64,000 bases of DNA, taken from Candidatus Zhuqueibacterota bacterium (GTDB taxonomy: Bacteria; Zhuqueibacterota; Zhuqueibacteria; Thermofontimicrobiales; Thiofontviventaceae). Under the pieces are notes generated by a model. That model had not been told where the DNA came from. It did no database searches and was given only the letters and a program-made list of their open reading frames with translations. The position numbers and the translations under genes are program-made. The DNA is taken from assembly GCA_016926625.1 (NCBI GenBank), contig JAFGOE010000100.1, forward strand, positions 21,727 to 85,726, in the 5' to 3' direction. Of the stretch, positions 17,548-27,400 are shown one piece after another; position 1 is the first letter of the stretch; every line of letters begins with the position of its first letter.

Positions 17548-20500
17548 ATGAACAAACAAAGAGTATTCTTTTATATTTTACTGCTATTAGCCACGCCGAC
17601 GTATGTGTTCGGCCAATACTTTGGTAAGAATAAGGTTCAATACGAAGAATTTAATTGGCAATATATTCAATCGGAACACTTTGATATCTATTTTACCGAA
17701 GGCGGAGATCAGATCGCCGAGTTCGTAGCCGAGATCAGCGAGGCCTGTTACCGGAGGATCAAAGATGATTTCAGGTACGACTTAGTCGATAGGATCAAGA
17801 TCATCGCGTACAACAGTCACAACGATTTCGGACAGACGAATGTGAGCCTGGAACCACCCGAGGAATCGATCGGTGGATTCACTGAATTTTTCAAGAATCG
17901 GGTGGTGTTACCCTTTGAGGGAAATTGGGAGCAATTCAGACATGTGATCCATCATGAATTGACACATGCCATCATGTTACAAATGGTTTACGGCGCGGGA
18001 GCTCAATCGATTATTACGGGCATGGCACAATTGCGAATGCCCTTATGGTTTATCGAGGGGCTGGCCGAATATGAGAGTCGTTTTTGGGACACCGAAAGTG
18101 ATATGTATATGAGGGATGCTGCCCTGAACGGGTACGTTCCGCCCATCGATCAACTCTACGGGTTTATGGCGTATAAAGGAGGGCAGTCGGTACTTTATTA
18201 TTTATCCGAAAAATACGGCCACCAGAAAATTGGTGAGTTGCTCGGAAAGACTAAATTGAGCAAGAGTATGGATCGGGGATTGAAGCAGTCGATCGGCCTG
18301 ACGACGGAGGAACTTACCGATAAGTGGCATTTGCATCTGAAGAGGGAGTATTGGCCGGATATTGCCGACAGGAAGGAGCCAGAAGAGATTGGCAAGAAGC
18401 TTACCGACCACATCGAAGACAGAAATTTTATTAACAGTGGTCCTGCACTGTCTCCGCGAGGTGATAAGATAGCCTATTTATCGGACAGATCCGATTATTT
18501 CGACATCTACCTGATGAGTGCGATCGACGGTAAGATGATCAGTAAGTTGGTGAGTGGTCAACAGACATCGAATTTGGAGGAGCTGCACTGGCTTCGTGCC
18601 GGTATCAGTTGGTCGCCTGATGGTAAAAAGATTGTATTCGCATCGAAAGCAGGTGATCAAGATGCCTTAAACATCGTGGATGTAAAAAAGAGAAAGATCG
18701 TCGATGTGATCAAGCTAGACCTCGATGGCATATTCAGTCCGGCCTGGTCTCCTCAGGGGGACGAGATTGCTTTTATGGGGACGAAAGAGGGCAGAGGCGA
18801 CATTTATGCATATAACGTGAAGAGAAATCATCTCCGTCAGATTACGAACGATGTATTCAGTGATCTGGAACCATCGTGGTCACCCGACGGAGAGACCATC
18901 GTTTTCGTAAGCGACAGGAAGCAATATGTATCAACAGAGTTGATCCCGGACGATTTCGATGTGTACTCATCCGATTTTTACAGCCATGATATTTACATGG
19001 TAAAAGCGGATGGTTCGGATATGATTCGCCTTACGGAAAGCAGGGCGAACGAATCATCTCCTGTTTTCTCGCCGGACGGCAATTATTTAGCCTATACGAG
19101 CGATGAAAGCGGAATCTACAATATTTACCTGTACAACTTTGAGACGGAGACACATTATCCCATTACGAACGTCATGACCGGTATATTTCACTTATCGTGG
19201 GAAGGGAAATCACCCAGTAAGATCGCATTTGCATCGTTCTATAAGGCCGGATATGACATCTATATTATGAACAATCCGTTGAAGAAATCCGATGGTGATG
19301 TGTTGCTCAAGGAAACGAATTTTGTCTCCAAGAACAAGGAAAAAGCATTCAGGGATCAAGCCTTTTATCGCTTTGATCCGGCCGTTTCAAGCGAGGGCAA
19401 GGCGATTTCGGAAAAATATGAGCACTATATTTTCGGAGATGATTTTAAACATGGTTTTATAGAGACCGAACTATCTGACAAGACCGTATTTCTTGATTCG
19501 AGTGACATAAAGCTGGCGAGCGGTGAATACAAAATTAATAAATATCGACTCAAATTTTCACCGGATATTATTTACGGTAATGCGAGTTACAGTCAATTTT
19601 TCGGTGTTCAGGGAGCCACACAGCTTGCTTTGTCGGACGTGCTCGGGAATCATCGATTGTATTTATATACCAGTTTATTTTATGATTTGCGAAACTCGAA
19701 TTTCATGGGATCATATTATTATCTACCCAAGAAAATCGATTACGGGGTTGGCGGATTTCATTATGCGTATTATCTATATACATCAGCAGGCTGGGTACAG
19801 GATCGTAATTATGGATTCATGGTCAATATGTCATATCCCTTCTCCAAATTTCAACGAACAGAATATGGTCTGACGTGGTTGGCCATCGACAGATCTTACT
19901 TGCAGATCTACCGGGGAGTAGAGAAAAAACGGAATCTGTTCCTGAACGCGGATTACGTCAATGATACGGTCATATGGGGTGAAACCGGCCCGGTAAACGG
20001 AAGTCGCTCTCTATTTTCGATACTTTACAGTCCCGGCTACAGCCGTTACAGTCTCGATTTTGTGACCATGCGGGCTGACTGGCGAAAATATAAGAAAGTA
20101 GGAAGGGATTATAATCTGGTGCTTCGATTATCCGGAGGTGTCAGCGAGGGTGAGAAGCCACAGAAATTTTTCCTTGGTGGAACCTATGGTTGGTTGAATT
20201 ACAGCACTCGTTATGGTGGAATTCGTGTAAATAACATCGATGACATCTACTTTAGTTCGTTTGAAATGCCGTTGCGCGGAGGTGATTATTATGAGCTTAT
20301 CGGTAATCGATTTTTGCTTGCAAATCTTGAATTCCGGTTTCCGCTAATCCGTTATCTCATTTTGGGCTGGCCGCTTCCATTAGGTCTCAGTAACATCCGC
20401 GGAGCTCTTTTCATGGACACAGGGAGTGCGTGGGATAACGACGATTTTGATCCGTTTACGTTTTCCCCCGGGAAAGTACAACTGAACGATTTATTTATGG

Positions 20501-20628
20501 GCTATGGAATCGGGGCGAGGTTGAATCTCGGATTTTTCCTGCTGCGATTCGACGTTGCCTGGACGACAGATTTTATCGATCATTCTCCGAAACCTAAGTA
20601 TTATTTCTCACTTGGTCCGGAATTTTAA
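17548..20628 (+). CDS. Peptidase-MA / TolB-like propeller / BamA-like barrel hybrid
   Basis: After a signal peptide (about 1-22, ending VFG), residues 35-265 form a gluzincin-type peptidase with VIHHELTHAIML (HExxH) and WFIEGLAEYES supplying the third zinc ligand. Residues about 290-590 contain PD40/TolB-type repeats (SPRGDKIAYLSDR, WSPDGKKIVF, WSPQGDEIAFMG, WSPDGETIVF, FSPDGNYLAY). The last ~350 residues are a surface-antigen/BamA-type outer-membrane barrel ending in an aromatic residue (SLGPEF). I recall this architecture in FCB-group bacteria, without known substrate. It sits at the outer membrane, with the protease and propeller in the periplasm. The GWxTD gene starts 11 bases downstream. 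Confidence 0.85.
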   Translation: MNKQRVFFYILLLLATPTYVFGQYFGKNKVQYEEFNWQYIQSEHFDIYFTEGGDQIAEFVAEISEACYRRIKDDFRYDLVDRIKIIAYNSHNDFGQTNVSLEPPEESIGGFTEFFKNRVVLPFEGNWEQFRHVIHHELTHAIMLQMVYGAGAQSIITGMAQLRMPLWFIEGLAEYESRFWDTESDMYMRDAALNGYVPPIDQLYGFMAYKGGQSVLYYLSEKYGHQKIGELLGKTKLSKSMDRGLKQSIGLTTEELTDKWHLHLKREYWPDIADRKEPEEIGKKLTDHIEDRNFINSGPALSPRGDKIAYLSDRSDYFDIYLMSAIDGKMISKLVSGQQTSNLEELHWLRAGISWSPDGKKIVFASKAGDQDALNIVDVKKRKIVDVIKLDLDGIFSPAWSPQGDEIAFMGTKEGRGDIYAYNVKRNHLRQITNDVFSDLEPSWSPDGETIVFVSDRKQYVSTELIPDDFDVYSSDFYSHDIYMVKADGSDMIRLTESRANESSPVFSPDGNYLAYTSDESGIYNIYLYNFETETHYPITNVMTGIFHLSWEGKSPSKIAFASFYKAGYDIYIMNNPLKKSDGDVLLKETNFVSKNKEKAFRDQAFYRFDPAVSSEGKAISEKYEHYIFGDDFKHGFIETELSDKTVFLDSSDIKLASGEYKINKYRLKFSPDIIYGNASYSQFFGVQGATQLALSDVLGNHRLYLYTSLFYDLRNSNFMGSYYYLPKKIDYGVGGFHYAYYLYTSAGWVQDRNYGFMVNMSYPFSKFQRTEYGLTWLAIDRSYLQIYRGVEKKRNLFLNADYVNDTVIWGETGPVNGSRSLFSILYSPGYSRYSLDFVTMRADWRKYKKVGRDYNLVLRLSGGVSEGEKPQKFFLGGTYGWLNYSTRYGGIRVNNIDDIYFSSFEMPLRGGDYYELIGNRFLLANLEFRFPLIRYLILGWPLPLGLSNIRGALFMDTGSAWDNDDFDPFTFSPGKVQLNDLFMGYGIGARLNLGFFLLRFDVAWTTDFIDHSPKPKYYFSLGPEF

Positions 20629-20639
20629 AAAAGGTACAC

Positions 20640-21920
20640 ATGAACAGGAAATCACTAGTCATCATCATGTTTCTGCTCGTTTTATTCAACGTGCAATCCT
20701 CGCTCGATCCGTGCCTGGCACAAGAAGCGATACTTTTTGGACCTCCTGGATTCGTTCATAGTTACTATTTTTTACGATCCGAAGATGATACTCCTGGCCT
20801 GGAATTGGGTGTTTATGTGGAATTCTGCAATGACATGCTGCAATTTGTGAAAAATAGTGATGATTCATTCGAAGCCAATTACGATCTATCAATTACGATC
20901 TTAACAGAAGATGACCATGTCGCCGCTGGCTCCATGATATCGCACAAGATCGTGGTGCCCACTTATCCGAAGACAAAGGAGCGCAGTTTAACGAATTTCA
21001 TCAGCAGGTTTTTTAAATTGGATTTTGATGATTACCGACTCATCATCGAATTAACGGATACCGAGACGGGGAAAAAGCTGCGGCGTGAAGAAGCAATGCG
21101 CTTTGCCGATCTTTCGAGCGCGCAACTCTATACGAATGATTTCATCTATCTTGATTCGTTGCCGGATGATATGAGTACTGTCGAGCTGGATTCTATACGA
21201 CCCAATTTATTGAAAATGATTCAAGAGCAAAACACTGATTTCGGTGCCATGATTGAGATCTATCCGAAGTCGACGCTCGATAGTCTGACCATACGATACG
21301 ATGTGAGCGACATGGCTGACTCGGTTTTATTCTATCAGGAGATAAAACGAATACCGGAGGGATCGCGAATTTTGCTGACGATACCGTTGTCGGACATGAT
21401 CACCTATGCGGGTAAATACAGGATTGGGCTGTCTATTGTCCAGAACGGATCAGAATACACGAAGGAAAGCCGATTCACGGTTAACTGGACCTATTGGGAT
21501 CTGGACGAGATGAGATATCATAAGCGACTCCTGGCACCGTTGATGAGTTACATCCCTGAAAAAGAGCTAAAATTATTGGATTACAAGTCGCAAGAAGAAT
21601 TGGAGCAATGGTTTTATCAGTACTGGCGGGACCGCGATCCGACGCCTGATACAGAAAAAAATGAGTTAATGTATGAATTTTACAGGCGGGTCAATGTTAT
21701 CAATTTTCATTTCAGTGTCAGCGACATCGATAAATCGTCCTGGGACACGGACCGAGGGCGTGTATATTTGAAATATGGACCTCCGCAAAATTTGGAAAGA
21801 CACATGAGTGATCTCAATCGTCCGCCATTTGAGATTTGGCACTACCCGGATATTGATCGTCGGTTTATATTTGAGGATAGAAGGGGCAAAGGGGACTATG
21901 AGCTCATTAAGATTGAATAG
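20640..21920 (+). CDS. Secreted GWxTD-domain protein
   Basis: A signal peptide (about 1-28, ending CLAQ) precedes a beta-rich region and a C-terminal GWxTD domain (about 290-426). The signature reads SSWDTDRGRVYLKYGPP, so the defining Gly is Ser here. The rest of the block (TDRGRVY and GPP, then PFEIWHY) is intact. GWxTD proteins are known from FCB and Acidobacteria genomes but have no established function. The ATG has AAGGT 5-6 bases upstream, and co-transcription with the peptidase/barrel gene suggests they serve the same surface process. Confidence 0.8.
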   Translation: MNRKSLVIIMFLLVLFNVQSSLDPCLAQEAILFGPPGFVHSYYFLRSEDDTPGLELGVYVEFCNDMLQFVKNSDDSFEANYDLSITILTEDDHVAAGSMISHKIVVPTYPKTKERSLTNFISRFFKLDFDDYRLIIELTDTETGKKLRREEAMRFADLSSAQLYTNDFIYLDSLPDDMSTVELDSIRPNLLKMIQEQNTDFGAMIEIYPKSTLDSLTIRYDVSDMADSVLFYQEIKRIPEGSRILLTIPLSDMITYAGKYRIGLSIVQNGSEYTKESRFTVNWTYWDLDEMRYHKRLLAPLMSYIPEKELKLLDYKSQEELEQWFYQYWRDRDPTPDTEKNELMYEFYRRVNVINFHFSVSDIDKSSWDTDRGRVYLKYGPPQNLERHMSDLNRPPFEIWHYPDIDRRFIFEDRRGKGDYELIKIE

Positions 21921-21947
21921 AACGACGTGAAAACCCACCGTATTTAA

Positions 21948-21976
21948 AAAAGGAATGCTATCATAGCATTCCTTTT
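21948..21976. terminator. Shared bidirectional terminator
   Basis: A 13-bp perfect stem (AAAAGGAATGCTA and its complement) with a 3-base loop lies between the convergent GWxTD and VWA genes. T-rich flanks occur on both sides. The loop TCA is the reverse complement of the VWA gene's TGA stop codon, so one arm encodes the last residues of that protein. Confidence 0.85.
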
Positions 21977-24150
21977 CTTTTTCGGATAAACCACTCGATG
22001 CTTAGAAGCAGGATGATCATCATCAATAGAGCCGTTTTATTCCAGATCTCAAATTGACTTGATTTTGCGACTTCGCGCGGTTGAAGCGTCAACAGTGAGT
22101 CTAATTTATCTGTGTCCTGTGGAGTTAAATATTGTCCGTTCGTCGTAAAGGCGATCTGCTGGAGCAGCAATTCGTTCAAATTGGTCTTCTGAAATTCAAG
22201 GTTATAATCTTCTACAGAGAATTTTCCGCTGTCGCTGCCCAGCGCATTGTTCTTTAATAAGGCTGTGCCGATATATCGATAGTCGCCACCCGTTACCAGA
22301 CGGTATTCTCCCTGATATTTACCTGTTCCTGTAGGAGTTAAATAGATTTTATTGTTGAGGTTATCCCCACTAATTGTGATCTGCAGATTCGCATCGTCAA
22401 TCGGGGTGTAGTTTTTATCGTAGACTTCGGCGTTGAAGTAAATCGTCTCACCGCTTCTATAGATAGATTTATTAGTGGATATAGTGACCAGTTTACTGTC
22501 TTCTCTGGTCACCAACCATCGAATGCAGCGTCCCATGAAGCCATTAAACAGATCATGTCCATGATCGACGCCCTTCATCATAAAATCCCATCTCCAGAAA
22601 CCCTTACCTAACAATGCCATAACCTTTGTCTGATTGATAGTTTGCGTCATTATCACGGGCGTATCATGATGTCCCGTTCCAAAATCTGCCATGTTATGAC
22701 GTGCAATCAGGTAAGTGCGGCTGTTCGGTTGCGCGATCACCTCGTTAAAGGGATAGTATATCGGAGGGAGATCCTGCCATTCGTCTATGGATCCAATTTC
22801 TTCATCGGAATCGATCAGTAGTGGGTCCATCATCCCTTCCGCGGTTAATGCAACAGATATGAGTTGTTCATTTCGCGTGTAGGATTTGATTCTGAAGGGC
22901 AGGTAATTCGCGATATCTCCGAGTACGGCGCTATCGAAATGGTTCCCGGCGATGACGAACAATGGTTTTTGTTCATTCTTGATGAGTTGAGTGATCGTAT
23001 CGATCAGCGAGGATGGTGCTCTTGATCGGGGGTAATCGACAAAAATGAAACAATCAAATTTAGCGATATGGTCGCGGGAGAGATCGACATCATGCGGATA
23101 AAATTCTGCTTCTGTCTTCAGTACGAGTGAGTTCACGTTTATATTCGGGTCAGACGATAAAATTCGCTGAATAAAGGAGTGATCATAGCCGGGTGCACCC
23201 GATATGAGCAAAACGTTCAGCTTGTCCTTCAATACATTCACATAGAAGTTACGAACGTTGTTCTTATAGGTCAGCTCATCGGGTAATTCAGTAATTTTCA
23301 AGGTATACTTTTGTTCACCAGCTGTTTCGGGTTTGTAGGTTAAAGTGACCGTTTGCTCGAGGGAGGATGATCGGGTGTTTACATTTTTGGAAGTAAGGAT
23401 AGTGTCTCCACTCAAGAGATGCAGTTGTATCTGCTGAGCATCGAAACCAATCGATCTGAAGTTGATATCCACGGGGACTTCGTTGTTGGCGTAGGTGATG
23501 TTATTGGTAATGACGTTGGTGATCAAAATATCACGTTTTTCTTTCACATCTCCTATTCCGATGGTGTGGACGGGTATGGGGTATGCTTCCAATGAATGCA
23601 GCGGGTTGATACCCAGGTTATGATTTCCATCACTTAAAAGGACAATGCTACGAATGTAAAGTTCATCGATTTTAGAGGCCATCTTTTCCAAAGCATTTTG
23701 AACATCGGTACCATCGTCAGAGAAATTTAATGAATCGATGTCTTCAAGCTTGATCTCGGTCAACGCATCGGCGAAACGGTAAACATGCTGTCGATTACCA
23801 TGATCACGATTGATACTCGTCACATGCGAAACGATTTGTTTTTCGATCTCAGAGCGGAGCACACCCTGATCGTCCTCCAGGCTCATGCTCGATGAATTAT
23901 CTATCAGAATCGCCACACCCGGGGTCTGATGAAACATCCATGAGATATTTAGCAAAGGTTCGAAAAGCAAAAAGATTATAAGGATCAATGTGATCGTACG
24001 CAGCGTGACAAGAAGCCAGCGCAACCCGTTGCTAATTTGAGGAATGGTTGTCCGGTAGATGTAGAAAGTGAAAAGCGTGAACACGATGATGGATCCGATT
24101 AAGATGAGGACATTTCCGTTCAGGCTGAGTTCGAAATTTTTAATGTTCAT
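21961..24150 (-). CDS. Membrane VWA-domain / glutamine-amidotransferase-like protein
   Basis: Two N-terminal transmembrane helices (about 10-31 and 44-66) and one at the C-terminus (about 705-722) anchor the protein in the inner membrane. Residues about 75-200 form a von Willebrand A domain with the MIDAS motif IDNSSSM (DxSxS). A class-I amidotransferase-like region with no evident catalytic Cys follows at about 310-540, with Ig-like strands after it. I recall similar membrane VWA proteins in FCB genomes, often beside other VWA and MoxR genes; none is adjacent here. Function unknown. It converges on the GWxTD gene and lies divergent from the giant malectin gene. Confidence 0.78.
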   Translation of the reverse strand: MNIKNFELSLNGNVLILIGSIIVFTLFTFYIYRTTIPQISNGLRWLLVTLRTITLILIIFLLFEPLLNISWMFHQTPGVAILIDNSSSMSLEDDQGVLRSEIEKQIVSHVTSINRDHGNRQHVYRFADALTEIKLEDIDSLNFSDDGTDVQNALEKMASKIDELYIRSIVLLSDGNHNLGINPLHSLEAYPIPVHTIGIGDVKEKRDILITNVITNNITYANNEVPVDINFRSIGFDAQQIQLHLLSGDTILTSKNVNTRSSSLEQTVTLTYKPETAGEQKYTLKITELPDELTYKNNVRNFYVNVLKDKLNVLLISGAPGYDHSFIQRILSSDPNINVNSLVLKTEAEFYPHDVDLSRDHIAKFDCFIFVDYPRSRAPSSLIDTITQLIKNEQKPLFVIAGNHFDSAVLGDIANYLPFRIKSYTRNEQLISVALTAEGMMDPLLIDSDEEIGSIDEWQDLPPIYYPFNEVIAQPNSRTYLIARHNMADFGTGHHDTPVIMTQTINQTKVMALLGKGFWRWDFMMKGVDHGHDLFNGFMGRCIRWLVTREDSKLVTISTNKSIYRSGETIYFNAEVYDKNYTPIDDANLQITISGDNLNNKIYLTPTGTGKYQGEYRLVTGGDYRYIGTALLKNNALGSDSGKFSVEDYNLEFQKTNLNELLLQQIAFTTNGQYLTPQDTDKLDSLLTLQPREVAKSSQFEIWNKTALLMMIILLLSIEWFIRKRKGML

Positions 24151-24295
24151 GTCAAATGTTCATGGTGTTTAGATGTGCATTTATTTTAAAAAAGGGCTAA
24201 TTAATATTCACTACATAAGCGCACAATTAGTTTCATTGCCAGTACAGGATGATCAAAATTGTAATTGACTGCACCCCATAAGAGAGATGAAACAT

Positions 24296-24314
24296 TTGTC
24301 TCAAACTAAGACAA
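24296..24314. promoter_or_regulatory. Inverted repeat upstream of giant gene
   Basis: TTGTCT and AGACAA flank a 7-base spacer. The repeat is about 80-100 bases upstream of the sigma-54-like element, a normal distance for an activator site. Half-sites TGTC/GACA also occur in the palindrome at 56040-56060 but with a different spacing, so a shared regulator is speculative. Confidence 0.3.
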
Positions 24315-24396
24315 TTCGCGATCATCGGTCATTTTAATGTATGCTGTAAAATGAATATTTATAAATAATTATAAATTAATATATTATAAATTAAAT

Positions 24397-24412
24397 TGGT
24401 ATAATTATTGCA
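24397..24412 (+). promoter_or_regulatory. Candidate sigma-54 promoter of giant malectin gene
   Basis: TGGTATAATTATTGCA has the required GG-N10-GC spacing, a full TTGCA at -12 and TGG at -24, but lacks the C of TGGCAC. It lies about 80 bases upstream of the start codon in a very AT-rich 340-bp intergenic region (24151-24490) that holds no gene. Because the surroundings are so AT-rich, sigma-70-like -10 boxes also occur by chance, so the assignment is tentative. Confidence 0.35.
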
Positions 24413-24490
24413 AATTGAATTAATTATATATTATCATTTATTTAAACTTATTATAAATAGCATAATAACAAAATTAATTAATTTGAGGTA

Positions 24491-27400
24491 ATGATGAACC
24501 GCAAGAGTACTCTTATTTTGTTGGGGGCAATCGTAATTTTACTATCATCGTTCTCCGCTATCGGAGCACAGACCTATTTCAATACATGTCTCGGGCCAGG
24601 TCAGAATCCATTCATGCCGATGAATATTTACGTGGTGGAAATCATGGTGGACGGTCTATCGTTGCAAGTTGGAGATGAAGTCGGTGTATTCACTCATGAT
24701 AACAGAAACACCTGCATTGGATTCGCGGTAGTCGACGATCTGATTAGTGTTTTAAATCCATTAGAAATTAAGCCGACCACCGATGATGGAGACGCATGTG
24801 GTTTTAACGTGGGTGATTCGATAGTATTTAAGATATTGCAGGCAAATTTTTCACGATTGATTGAAGTGAAACCAGGAGAAATAGTTTTTACGGATGAAAC
24901 GGGTAGCACGCCGATGGCCGGAGTCTATCGAAGTTGGGAGAGTATAGCAGCGAGAATAACAGTCGGCAGTGCTCTTCCGCCTGTGAATTACACACTGACG
25001 ATGGCAATCAACACGCCGGCGGGAGGACAGGTTACTCCCACAGTCGGCCCGCATCTATATACAGCGGGGCAGATGGTTGCTCTGAGTGCGGTTCCCAATC
25101 CCGGTTATAACTTTCTAAACTGGACCGGCAGTGTTTCCGATCCGTCGAATCCGAACACCACGGTGTTGATGGATGCGAATAAAACGGTTACCGCCAATTT
25201 TGTGCTCGATACCCCTGCGGTAAATTTTATCTTAACGGTAGCGATCAACACGGTGGCAGGGGGACAGGTTACTCCTTCACCGGGTCCGCATGTTTATACA
25301 GAGGGACAGGTAGTCAACTTGAGTGCGGTTGCGAACGCTGGTTATCGTTTTCTCAACTGGACCGGCATTGTCGCCGATCCGTTGAATGCAAACACCACGG
25401 TGTTGATGGATGCGAATAAAACGGTCACGGCCAATTTTGTAGTTGATGCCGCACCGATCACCTACACGTTAACGATGGCGGTCGATCCGCTGGCAGGCGG
25501 TCAGGTCAATCCCATCGCTGGTCAGCATGTTTATGCCGCGGGTCAGATTGTCGCAGTGTCCGCTAATCCGCAGGCTGGATATACATTTCAGGGTTGGACC
25601 GGTGATGTAGCCGACCCATCCAACCCAAACACCACGGTGGTGATGAACGCGAATAAAGCGATCGTTGCCAATTTTTTAATGGATGTTCCGGTTAATTATA
25701 CATTGACCATCGCAACCGATCCTGCCGCAGGCGGCGTGACCAATCCGATTAAGGGTCAGCACGTCTATACGGCAGGCCAGGTGGTCGCAGTGGGTGCAGC
25801 AGCGCAGGCGGGATATTCTTTTCTGAATTGGAGCGGTGATGTAAGCGACCCATTCAACCCGAACACCACGGTGGTGATGGACGCGAACAAGTCGATCACG
25901 GCCAATTTTGTGCTGGATGTACCGATCAATACCGAGTGGAGCAACGAAATAAACGTTTCAGCAGGAACGGCACCGGATCTGGATATCGACCAATTCGGGA
26001 ATCTGCACATTGTGGGATTGAACAACGGAGTGGTTTACACCCGGATGGATGCCAACGGTGTCATGCTGGAGCAGCAAACGGTTCCGGGTACCGTGGGCAT
26101 CCCCAATGAATGGGCGTTTGGGGTGACCGTCGCAGCCGATCTGGATGGGAATCCGCATGTCTGCTATCGTACGGATGCAGGGAATTTATCGTACAATATC
26201 TACTATATCAGGCGGCAGGGAGGGACATGGGGTACTCCGCTGCAAATTGCCGCGAATGTATTGCGAGGCCACATGGTGCGCATGGATATCGATGCGGCCA
26301 ATCGTGTTCATATTATTCATGGCATGTTAACCGGTGATGTTGTGGGAAAGGTGAAGTATTATCGACTCGAGAACGGCTCTGTTGTCGATCCTCAGGATAA
26401 TCTGACGTCTTACCGGGTCGATGACAGGGTAGAGATCGATGCCAGTCATCCGGATGATGTGCATCTTATCCTGGGCTGTCCGAATCCGGGTGGTGGTCCT
26501 GTCTCATACTGGAGATCGGAAAACAGTGGTGCCCAGATAAATTACGTCGGTGATATTCACTATTCCGGAGCGAATGCCAGGAACGGCAGTCCCGATCTGT
26601 TTGTCGATGCCTCAGGCAACGTTCACATCTGTTACGGGGCAGGAACAGACACGGATCGAAACGGGATGCCGTCAGTGCGGTACAGTCGCTGGGAGAACGG
26701 AACGAAAGTGCGTGATGTGGCAGTGACCCGACAGGGCGACTGCACCGTTTGGAAACAGGATCTGGGTATCGCATCGATCGCAGCGTCCGCAAACGGACAG
26801 GCGGTTATAGCTGCTTACACCGACACAGACGGTGGTGATTTGTATACCACGCTGTCGCAAAATAGCGGTGTCGCATGGGATACGAGGGAATTTATCGCAG
26901 CCAACTGCGGAGGTGCCGAAGCACGAAATAAACATCTGCTGCGTGCCAAGGGAAACAGGTTTTATCTGGTTTATCCAATCATCTCAGGCATTAAGTTGCG
27001 AATTCTCAATATGGGATCGGCCAACGATCAACTGCCTGTCGCCAATGCCGGGGGACCCTATCAAGGTGATGTCGGCATCGCGGTCACACTGGATGGAAGC
27101 GGCTCTTATGATGATCATGGGATCGTCAATTACAGTTGGGATTTTGGTGACGGAAGTACGGGGAGTGGTGAGACAGTCAATCATGTTTATCAAACAGAGG
27201 ACTTCTTCATAGCCAGGCTTACCGTGACGGATTCGTCAGGACAGACCAGCTCTGATGATGCGACGGTAATTATCGGAGACGCATTTAGCGATGAATGGAG
27301 TGATCCGATTCCAGTTTCATCAGGAGGAAATACGCCTGATTTTGATATCCACAAGCAGTCGGGCGATCTGCACGTCGTGGTGATGAAGGATGGTGTCACG

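Noticed and set aside
24983..25924. Regular direct repeats resembling an array
   Set aside because: The repeats are contiguous, in frame and encode InlB-type domains, so this is not a CRISPR or satellite array.
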